This document shows, in pieces, positions 25,201 through 37,200 of a stretch of 64,000 bases of DNA. Position 1 is the first letter of the stretch. Each line of letters starts with the position of its first letter. Origin of the DNA: Argyresthia goedartella (lineage: Eukaryota > Arthropoda > Insecta > Lepidoptera > Argyresthiidae); assembly GCA_949825045.1 (NCBI GenBank), contig OX463827.1, positions 5,850,501 to 5,914,500 on the forward strand, read 5' to 3'. The notes under the pieces were generated by a model that had not been told where the DNA came from, did no database searches, and saw nothing but the letters and a program-made list of their open reading frames with translations. The position numbers were made by a program, and so were the translations under genes.

Positions 25201-28200
25201 CCTGCATGGTGTAGAACTTGTGTGTTGTACCTTGGAATACGTGAGCTCTATCCCGGCCTGCGTGGTGTAGAACTTGTGTCTTGTACCTTGGCATACGTGA
25301 GCTCTATCCCGGCCTGCATGGTGTAGAACTTGTGTGTTGTACCTTGGCATACGTGAGCTCTATCCCAGCCTGCATGGTGTATAACTTGTGTGTTGTACCT
25401 TGGCATACGAGAGCTCGTACCCGGCCTGCATGGTGTAGAACTTGTGTGTTGTACCTTGGCATACGTAAGCTCTATCCCGGCCTGCGTGGTGTAGAACTTG
25501 TGTGTTGTACCTTGGCATACGTGAGCTCTATCCCGGCCTGCATGGTGTAAAACTTGTGTGTTGTACCTTGGCATACGAGAGCTCGTACCCGGCCTGCATG
25601 GTGTAGAACTTGTGTGTTGTACCTTGGCATACGTGAGCTCTATCCCGGCCTGCGTGGTGTAGAACTTGTGTCTTGTACCTTGGCATACGTGAGCTCTATC
25701 CCGGCCTGCATGGTGTAGAACTTGTGTGTTGTACCTTGGCATACGTGAGCTCTATCCCGGCCTGCATGGTGTAGAACTTGTGTGTTGTACCTTGGCATAC
25801 GTGAGCTCTATCCCGGCCTGCATGGTGTAGAACTTGTGTGTTATACCTGGGCATACGTGAGCTCGTACCCGGCCTGCGTGGTATAGAACTTGTGTGTTGT
25901 ACCTTGGCATACGTGAGCTCTATCCCGGCCTGCATGGTGTAGAACTTGTGTGTTGTACCTTGGCATACGAGAGCTCGTGCCCGGCCTGCATGGTGTAGAA
26001 CTTGTGTGTTGTACCTTGGCATACGTGAGCTCGTACCCGGCCGGCATGGTGTAGAACTTGTGTGTTGTACCTTGGCATACGTGAGCTCGTACCCGGCCTG
26101 CATGGTGTAGAACTTGTGTGTTGTACCTTGGCATACGTGAGCTCTATCCCGGCCTGCGTGGTGTAGAACTTGTGTGGTGTACCTTGGCATACGAGAGCTC
26201 GTACCCGGCCTGCATGGTGTATAACTTGTTTGTTGTACCTTGGCATACGAGAGCTCGTACCCGGCCTGCATGGTGTAGAACTTGTGTGTTGTACCTTGGC
26301 ATACGTGAGCTCTATCCCGGCCTGCGTGGTGTAGATCTTGTGTGTTGTACCTTGGCATACGAGAGCTCGTACCCGGCCTGCATGGTGTAGAACTTGTGTG
26401 TTGTACCTTGGCATACGAGAGCTCGTACCCGGCCTGCATGGTGTAGAACTTGTGTGTTGTAACTTGGCATACGAGAGCTCGTACCCGGCCGGCATGGTGT
26501 AGAACTTGTGTGTTGTACCTTGGCATACGAGAGCTCGTACCGGCCTGCTCGGTGTAGAACTTGTGTATTATACCTTGGCATACGAGAGCTCGTACCCGGC
26601 CTGCATGGTGTAGAACTTGTGTGTTGTACCTTGGCATACGTGAGCTCTATCCCGGCCTGCGTGGTGTAGAACTTGTGTCTTGTACCTTGGCATACGTGAG
26701 CTCGTTCCCGGCCTGCATGGTGTAGAAGGCGTCATCGATGCCGGACAGCCCCACGTAGGCGCCGGGCTCGCCGAAGATTGCCACTTCCACGCGCTCGCCC
26801 GTGCGGTGCTTGCGGTTGTTCACGTACACGGTGAACTGCGAATAAGACAACATTCTTAGCCCGCTTCCTCACAGAGTCAGTATCTTTTCTGTTCGGAAAC
26901 GCCTCTGTACCGGAACACTCACTCACGCTCACAATATCGAATGTACGATATCGTACCGAAAAAATTCCGAGCCAGTCAGAAAATTTGTATCGGCGGAAAA
27001 TCTGTACAGATTCGGTGCAGAGGCGAAACGAAAAGGCGCCGAGCCTCTGAGGGAGGGCAAAGTTTGACGGACACTGTATCTAGCATAATGACATTTAAAC
27101 GGCACTTTATTTGAGCAGATTTCTTCGCATCTGGTCATTAGGCTGAGATTCACATGTAGTCCAAGTGGTCTCGGAATATATCAAAGACCTTTCTGAGGCC
27201 GAGGGGTGGACGTTCGTCCCCGCAACTCAGATCCCCATTACCCGGAAGAATGCCCGTAGTTGTGTCTGGTTCTTTCCGTTCCCTGACTTCCCGTGTATAT
27301 GTGTGTGGCGTCACTGTTTCTGGTTCCAACGACACAGGGTATCCCAGTGTGAAGCCAGAAGCAATGTGGTGTGGTGTATGCATGTGGTATCTGTGTACAC
27401 TCACATTGTTCCTCGAGATGCCGTTGACGGGGAAGGTTAGCGAATCTGCCAGCACGCGACCCCGGGTGGTGCACCACACTAAGGCGGTCGCCACTGGCGC
27501 CATCTCTGCTGCTAACGTAACTGCGAACGTTCGCATGCCGTCCTGGAATAAAAACAACGAATAATTAGCTCCGCTTGTTAAGAAAATAGCGTCGATGGTA
27601 ATAGCATCCGGCTCGAAGGACCATGATGAATTTATTAACTTTACTTAAGCACAGTCCTCGACGAGTTCATTTGTGTTTTTGCGAGCTGCAACCTCTTTCT
27701 CGCATAGTGTAAGGTGGGCTGAGAGAGAGCGAAGTGACAGCTCGCTAAAATACAAAAAACCTGTAGCTGTAACCGTAAAAGTTCATGACCCTGTTCTCGG
27801 GACAGAGTTAACAAATAAATTATTCTCTCGCCTTTACTTGAATGCAAAATAATGAACACAATAGATAAGTAAATACCATAATTTCTTAATGAATACTATA
27901 AGCCGGATGTGTCCGGTAACTTGATTTGATACTCTGTTACGATAGCCTTTTGGAGCGAGCGTTTTCAATCAGAAAACTTTAATATTTGATTTTTCTGACC
28001 TGACATCAAGACAGTGTCATTCTATTGTCAGAACAACATGCATATGGTCGGTGGTGGATTCCAGAATCAACATTATCGCTACGTTTGTCTGCGTCTATCT
28101 CTTGTTAGAAGAACTTACCTTTATGATCTCCAGTCCGCTGGTCAGGATGATGCCCTTGGACATCACGATGTAGTTGAACGCTTCGATGTAGAAGTTTGTG

Positions 28201-31200
28201 CGCACGTGAAATACTATGTACTCGCCCACCTGTCGAGATAAACCCAAATTAACAATACAAACACAAACTAACAAATAATTCCATTACATTTTGCGGTGGA
28301 TTTCAGATTTTCTTTTCGTACCCTGGCGTCGCTGGTACTAGTCTGTATCTGTATGTGCCGATTGTTCGGGATGTAGTGTACGTACCCTGGCGTCGCTGGT
28401 ACTAGTCTGTATCTGTATGTGCCGGTTGTTCGGGATGTAGTGTACGTACCCTGGCGTCGCTGGTACTAATCTGTATCTGTATGTGCCGGTTGTTCGGGAT
28501 GTAGTGTACGTACCCTGGCGTCGCTGGTACTAGTCTGTATCTGTATGTGCCGATTGTTCGGGATGTAGTGTACGTACCCTGGCGTCGCTGGTACTAATCT
28601 GTATCTGTATGTGCCGGTTGTTCGGGATGTAGTGTACGTACCCTGGCGTCGCTGGTACTAGTCTGTATCTGTATGTGCCGGTTGTTCGGGATGTAGTGTA
28701 CGTACCCTGGCGTCGCTGGTACTAGTCTGTATCTGTATGTGCCGGTTGTTCGGGATGTAGTGTACGTACCCTGGCGTCGCTGGTACTAATCTGTATCTGT
28801 ATGTGCCGGTTGTTCGGGATGTAGTGTACGTACCCTGGCGTCGCTGGTACTAATCTGTATCTGTATGTGCCGGTTGTTCGGGATGTAGTGTACGTACCCT
28901 GGCGTCGCTGGTACTAGTCTGTATCTGTATGTGCCGGTTGTTCGGGCTGTAGTGCGCCACGAAGTGCACGTCGGCGGCCGCGTGTCCGCCCGCCGCGTCC
29001 GTCAGCGACACGCTGAGCCGGAGCCCCGTCACGCCGTTCAGGACTTCGCGGTAATTGCGGTCGTTCTCGAGGCCTGTAGAACCAATTAAATGTTAAATAC
29101 GTATACCTCTATAGTAAGTTTCAAACACATTGCGCATGATGATTTTGTTAATCATGACATTTTACTTTCAAAATTAGATAAATATGGCATTCGTGGCATG
29201 GCAAATCAATGGTTTAAAAGCTACCTAGAACATAGGAAACAAATAACAAGAATCTCACAAATGCAGTAGAGTTTTATGACTAAAATATAAAGTATAATAA
29301 TCATGGTGTACCACAGGGTAGTATATTAGGACCACTTCTATTCCTGCTCTATATCAATGACCTACCGCAAGCTGTCACACATGAGTGCGTCCTTTATGCA
29401 GACGATACAACCATAATAATTGAATGTAAAGATATGACTACGTTTGAACAGGACATTAACATGACGCTGAATCAAATTGTTGAATGGCTTACAATTAATA
29501 AATTAAAAATAAATACATCTAAGACTAAATTAATGCAATTTTCAACTAAGTTGGGTAACAAAATCGATTTGGACATAAAACATAACAGTAACAAAATAAA
29601 GCAAGTCAGTCAGACCAATTTTCTTGGAATTACAGTGGATGAGCACTGTGACTGGGAAGCTCAGGTTGACATAACTTTAAAAAAATCAACAGGTTTGTGT
29701 ATGTCTTAAAACAATAGAGACTTGTTACAAATGTGGATACTGCTGTTATGGTATACCATAGTCATGTTTGCTCAATCCTGAGATATTGCGTAACATTGCG
29801 GGGAAATTTTGTGACCATAAACAAGGCTTTTATAGCACAAAAAAAATGTATTAGAGCCATATGGGGCTTGGGTTGGAGAGTCTTGCAAACCACTTTTCAA
29901 AGAAAATAAGATACTCACACTTCCCTGTCTATACATATTTGAAACATGCAAGTTTGTCAGGAAACATTTAGAACTATTTAAGCAACGGGACAACACTAAT
30001 AGACGAACAGCGACACAAAGACCACTTGAAGTGCCTAGACCACGCCTAGAACTATTTAGGAGAAATAGTGTTTATATGGCAGCACAGATATACAATAGTG
30101 TTCCCAAAAGTATTCAGGCTCTACCAACAAAATCTTTCTCCACAAATTTATATACCTGGCTCGCTACTGAAGCATTTTACTCCGTAAATGAATATTTTAT
30201 GAAATGCAAATAATATTAAACTTAATAAATTATAAATGACATTTTGCAATACAATTTTTCTTAGGTTTTAATTGACATTTAATGTTTTATTGGTTAATTG
30301 ATTTATATGATTAGTTTTAAGGTTATGAATTTAATTACTTTATCGTAAATATTTGTGTACCTATGTTTTGCATGCCAATATCTGGCTAAATGTGCTGTAC
30401 TTGTTAATTATACCAGCTGATGTAACCACATTTACGCAAATAAATGAAATCTGAAATCTGAAAATCTTATGTCGGGATACATGGCTATATAGCTGCTCTA
30501 ATAGTGACTTCGCATCTGCTGTATGTTACGGATACTAAAACCAAAATATCTTCTTTCTATTTCATTGCGCTTTGGGTTGTACACCGTCGCCGTAAATATG
30601 TCGCTCCCTCGTATAAAAACCTCTCATCAGGGGAGCATGACAGTATCACAGAAGACTGTCACCTGCTTGTAGGGCTCGCTACAAATACAAATACAAAAAT
30701 GTTTATTTGTTCATCATTGTTTGTAAAACTAGGTTTTATATCATTAACAGTGTTTCAAATGTACACTCGAGGCACCCAGTAGTACACTCGAGAGCCTAAG
30801 CTACTCACGCAGCAGTTTGTACAGATCCATCTCCAGCTTCCACACGGCCTGGTGTCCGGGCAGTAAGGTCGGGTGCTGCGGCTCGATGGCGCCGCCTCGG
30901 CCTTCCACTACGGCGTTGACTGTCAGGGAGACGCCGGCGGCTTGCCACGGCGGCAGGTGGGAGCCATCATGGTAGGACACCACCATCTGTAGGACAAGTA
31001 AGGGAGATTACACACCGAATCAAAATAATAATCATCTTGCTCAGCCCATACCGACCGACTGCTGGGTATAGGTGTCTTCTCCGAATAACATGTTATTTTG
31101 TGAAAGTTTGTAAAGCCTGGTTTAAACGAGGCAAGGGCTGGCTGCTAGTCTCAGCGGCAGCCGGCGCTGGCAGGTATTGGCCTCGTATAAACACTTATTT

Positions 31201-34200
31201 TCCGTCTGTTGGAATGATGCCCTAGCAATTTACGCTATACAGCAATGATAACAGTGCTCTAGGCCCCTTATCTGCTAACTCAAATCATTCACAATCATTA
31301 TGTACTGAGCAGGCTGTAATTTACACAATTTTCGGTTAATTCAGTTATTAGATTTGCTAAGGTCGATTTCGGCCACAACAATTGTTTACTGAAAAGGTGT
31401 CCGCTGGTGTGTTCATGTTCAAGTTCAAGTTCAAAGATTTTTATTCATAATAGCACAAAAATTGAGACTTAATGAATGTCATAACATAATCAAGCAAGCA
31501 TTATATAACATTAAGAAAGTGCCTAATTATTACATAATATATAGGGTGCAATGAACTGGTTTAATTGCAGATGTCGGTGTATTGTAAAAAATCATTTATT
31601 TTGTAGTAGGCCTTTGTGCACAGTGTTCTTTATACATTTTTTTAATCGAGCTTCAGTTAAGTTATGGATTTCTTGCGGAATTTTATACAATGTCCCATAA
31701 AAGAACTATTAACTTTTGTGAGCCTGAACATTGGAAAAGAAAGTTTATGTTTATTTCTAGTTTGCACATTGGCTATCAATGGTTTTAAAGCTAGTGATAT
31801 TTTTCCTCACATACATTATGTTTTCATAGATATATTGACTTGCAACTGTTAGGATGTTGGTTTCTTTGAAGAAATCTCTCACGAGACTCTCTATTACCTA
31901 GCTTGTAAATAAACCGGATCACTCTCTTCTGCAAAATGAAGATGGTCTCAATGTCAGCAGCCATTCCCCATAGTAATATGCCGTAGGACATAATGCTATG
32001 GAAATAACTAAAATATACAAGCCTAGCAGTTGCGACTTCTGATCTCTATCATCAATTATACATCAGAATAACTTTCATCATATCGCGACACAGTGATCGC
32101 CTATCGCCTATTATACACTCACATAGACTTCGAAGGGCATTGCGGGCTTGAAGACCTGCGGCGTGCCGCCCAGCACCGTGACCTGCAGCGAAGAGTTGAA
32201 GATGCGCGCAATGCTATACCCCTCTATCAGCTCGTCGAGGAACGGATCGCCGACTGTAGCCGTGATGATCACCTCTACGCCATCGAGGTGGGGCACTAGC
32301 TGGGCCAACTCCGAAATGGGGTATTTGAAGTCGTAGGTGCCGTTGAACTGAGGTAAACAGAAAAATCGACCAATTAGACCACGATTATTTTAGGCAACAA
32401 ATATATTCCTAACCAATATAAAATTTGACTTCCAAATATGTAAATTTTTCAACAAAGTACAATGGCGCCCAGAGTGTAGCACTTTCTAACCCAGCATAAA
32501 ATGTAGAACTGATTAATTTCAACATTTTATTGTTAGTCTGCAAGACTCAAATTAATCGGAGTAAAAAGTTACAGCCGTTTCGAAAATCTAGTAACTTGAT
32601 GTCCTGGTTAACTATTCATTGTTTTGCGGCCCCATTACAGACCTTCTTTTGCCTTTCCGAGAAATAAGAGAAGTTGGAGTGAAAAAATACATTTTCATCC
32701 CAAATTATATCATGTTCGGAAATAAACCCTATTTTATTCTTGGACATGGTTCTTGTGTCTTGTCACTATTTTTCCAGCCATCATTATTTTTTATCTAATA
32801 TGTGTCACTAATTAAGACACCTGTCAAAAATAATGACAGCTGTCAAAATAAGTGACAATAGTAAAATTTATTTATTTATTTATTTATTTATTAGAAAATA
32901 TAGTGAAACATGTCAAAAATACCGAAAGCTGTCAAAATCAGGAAAGTAGTAAGTTGCGTTACTTACTTTCCTGAACATTTTTTTTTAATAACAAACATAC
33001 CATCAAGTAACTTGATTTTCGATACGGCTGTAAAGTTTTCCTTCGATTAATTAAAGTCTTGTTGCCTTACAATTAAATGTTGAGATTAATCATTTCTTCA
33101 TTTTAAGCTGGATTAGAAAGTACCACACTTTGGGCCCACGGTCCATAAAAAGTTGCCCATTGTTCTTAGTGCACCATGTAGTTTCAGAGACTTCTGGTTT
33201 CTATAGTTCACTTTGATTTTTGTGGTTTTTTTTTGAAAAAACATTGTTGGCTTGTTTGTTATGGTTTTGTCAACAGATGGCGCTTCATGCCGTATCGTTT
33301 TTTGCCGACATAGCATACGTTATGTCGTAACGTCGGTAAAAGCGAGCTGCCTGACTTGTGCTGTCAATACGGTATGCGACTGCAAGTCAAAATAGATACT
33401 TTTTAGGAACTGTCAAAACGGTAATTTTGTTCACGAGAGTATGAAATACTAGCATGTGACATTAAAATCAAAAGCTGTATTTTTAACACAAAATTGAGTT
33501 TATGAAATACAACTGCTGGAAATATCTAATTCTCATATTGTCAATATGCTCGAAAATGTGGCAAAAGAAGGTGAGTAATAGGGGCCGAAAAACAATTAAT
33601 AGTTAACCAGGACAACATTTCTTTCCTGTTCAACAGGCCAAAAAAAAAAAATATTGGCTTGTTTATTATGGTTCTCTCCCATGTCAACAGATGGCGTTTC
33701 AGGTCGTGTCGGTTTTAACTGACGTATCGTACGTCATGAAGTCGCGTCGGTTAAAGCGTGCCTGACTTGTGCTGTCAATTTCGGTAGCTGACGCACCAGA
33801 GTTTCGTTCATCTGAGGGCGGACTCCGTCAGCCGGAGTTCCAAACCCAATTTATCAAAAATATTTTCTGTATATTTAATTTAATTTCCTCGCAGTATTCA
33901 CGGAAAGCACATTTAATGTCTCGACCAAAAGTGCAATAGATGGTCCCGAATTTGAATGGCACTGTGATGAAGGCTACAGGTTACAATGTGTAAATGTGCC
34001 GACCCGGGTCCTTCTCCCATACGGGATGGAGGAGGCACAATGTCAATGTTTAGCCAGATATTCAATAGTACAAACATACAAGATCACAAACAATTTGGTA
34101 TCAATGAAGAATTTTGAATGTTTTATTTTTCCCGCATTTTCAGTGCACCCATAGGAGGGTAATTGGATAGGATCAGTCCAGCACTGCACCGAAAGATGCT

Positions 34201-37200
34201 GATGATACGGCGAAGTTTTAATTTTTTCTGCAGTTTTACGGTTGTCTTTAATCGATTTGAGATATACTCTCTCTCACTCTATGAATTGGTATTTTTGGGA
34301 GAGTGTGCTTTCGGGAAGTGTACTTTTGTGAATGTGCCTTTTTGGGAAAGTGAGCTTGTCATCTTTATCCCGATCCTGAACCGTTCAGTATGTAAACAAT
34401 GGGTGTTAAATCTTACCTTCTCTCTCACTCCTAATACACAATATCTTACCTTCTCTCTCACTCCTAAGACATAAGGAAGCCAGTCCCTATCCCCACTTCT
34501 TTCTCTCAATATTTGGTAACGTCGCTTTATCTAATACTCACGTATCTCAAATATGGCAGCTGATCGTAATAAGGATTGTTCTTGTAATAGCTGCTATACT
34601 GCGTCTGTGAGCCAGTGTTGTAATTGTTCAAGTTCGTATTGTAATTCGGGTTGTAGTTAGGGTTGTTTGCACTGTTCATGTTGTTCAGGTTATTCTGGTA
34701 GTTCTGGTTGTTTTGGTTGAGGGCGTACGTCACGGGGTCCGGTTTCGTCATCCAGAACGGGTATTTCTCGTCCTGTAAACAAATTAAATGAAATTGTTGT
34801 GGATTCCTCATGGGTAAGTACTATGTCGGTGTTTATCAGACTGATTGTAATGACAGTAATAATAAAGTCACTGAGGTTTCGTTAATTAAACATTAAACCA
34901 ATTATTTCCAAATTATAAAATTGACTTGGCGAGGATAGCTAGCAAACAATGGATATGGGCTGTAGAGGACCGGTTTAGAGACGTGTATCTGAGGTTTATT
35001 TGTGTTCCCTTCGGAGCGAGGCATCCCTTCTCATACCTAAGGATCATAGGTGGACTCAACTGTTGATCACTCGTTATTACCATAAGGCGTATTGTCACGC
35101 TGCGACAACCGCACTTATAGGTATATTCAGCACTGGGTAACTTCTAGAAAACGTCAAATCTCACGCGTCATTAATCACTGTCATATCAGGTTTGTTATGA
35201 CATAATGGAAAATAATCTTGTTTATTACTCGACTTTACGGATGAGAATCAGGTCAAGCCCGATTTCGGTACACGCTGTTGACACTCAGTCATAAATTTTA
35301 CAAATATACCACAACAGAAACATTTCATGTTACTTCAAAACAAACCATTTAACATTTACTTACATCCACATACATTGCTTCTGGCCCCGCACTAGGAAAC
35401 ATTGTGGTCGGAACCAGAAACAGCGACTTCATAATCATATTAACATCCAAGATCTGTTTTTTTTTTTATTACTTCCTCCCCAGACGGCATATTCGGCCTT
35501 AGACAAGTGTTAAACAAGAGTTTAATTTTTTGTAGTAAAACTCACAAAGTTAAAGATCCTCGTGTAGACTTTCTCGACGTCGTACCACCAGTCTGGTTGG
35601 TCTATTTGATTAGGCGAGCCCGGCAGGTATCGCTTATGCTCTATCGGGCGCCCGAACTCGTCCAGTTCGTACTGCTGGTTGGGATCGTACGGGGACTGGA
35701 AACCGCTCTCGTTGTACAGGTACGGGTTGTAGTTGGGCCGGACTGTGGGGGAAGCAGAACTGTTAGTAATGCGTAAATACTATTTATCTACACACGTATC
35801 ATAAACCCTCTTTACTGCGTACAAAAACAGCACGTTACGATCAGCATAATGTTAAACTACTTGTCCGATACTTTCCAATATAGTAGCGTGTTATACAAAT
35901 TAAAAAGTTAGTTTCAAATAAATCATCATACAGAGCACCTGTGTCCGTGTTTACATTCACACCGATCTGCTAAGCCTAACTGAACCCTAACACAATAAAC
36001 ATTACTTGGTAAAAACTAATTTCTTATCTGAAAAAATACACATTATGACCATAATGTGTAGTTTTTCTACATATTATGACATTAAAATTTCGAACGCCGA
36101 CGCCCGCCTGCGTGCCGTCCCTAGTTTGTCTGTGAAGTTGCTACTGACTTTCAAATTTCGAACGCCGACGACCGCCTGCGTGATGTTGGTACTACAGAAC
36201 AAGCTAAACAACTGCAGAGCCACAATGCCGGTCAAACATGCGGTTCCTGAACACATCAAAGTGAGCTTGTGATATGTGTGTAGATAAACTAGTGTATGTA
36301 ACTGTACATAATTAGGCATTAAAACTCTCGAGTGATATTATTATGAAACTCGCCCACTCTCGAGTATTAATGCCCTCCATTACGTAGCAGTCACATAAAC
36401 TACTATAAAAATAAAATATACAGCCCATTATGATGTCCCCACCGAGGGGAACAGAAGTAAGATCGAGTCATATTCATATTCTTTATTGCACAGAAATCTT
36501 AATAGTAACAAAACATTTTATGAGCAAAGGCGAGTTTATCTCTCAAGAGAGACTTCTACCAGGAAACCTAGGCAAGACAGGAAAAATTGTGCAACATGAG
36601 AGTCCTAGTGCGCAATAAAACTGTACACATCTAATTGTTTACAACTAAAACATAATAATGTAATAAATGATATATACTAACTAATATTATAAATGTGAAA
36701 GTTAAGAAAGCGATGTTAGGATGTTTGTGTGTTTGTGCCTCAATCACGCTAAAACGGCTGAACGGATTTGAATGAAATTTAGCACAGAGGTAGTTTATGA
36801 GCTAGATTAACATATAGGATACTTTTTATCCGACTGCACCAGAAGGAGGGTAACGTTATCTCGGTAAATGATACTTCCTATGAACACGCAGATGAAGCTG
36901 CGGGGTATCAGCTAGTACTAAATAAAATACAAAAGGACAAAAATAAAATATATACCAAACATATACTACTTATATATACATATATAAAAGTACCTATCAC
37001 GAAAAAGAAAGGAAATGCTCTTTCAATCTTGTCTTAAAAGTGAAAATTGAGGGATTGAAAATTGAGGGACATATTCCATCACTATTTATTTATTTATTCC
37101 ATCTTAGTGTACAACTTTACAGATAACAATCCAAGGCGTTATACACAGCACTTATAAAAACTAAAAATAAATAAATAATAATAAACATGATAGAAATACA

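Noticed and set aside
23524..26637. Long minus-strand ORFs of up to 313 codons ([11 protein letters not shown]... type)
   Set aside because: They are read-through of the 56-bp array. Unit length is 2 mod 3, so the same peptide appears in rotating frames; no independent start, domain or splice logic.
23633..26685. CRISPR-like array
   Set aside because: Units are uniform with no unique spacers, and the locus is a eukaryotic intron.
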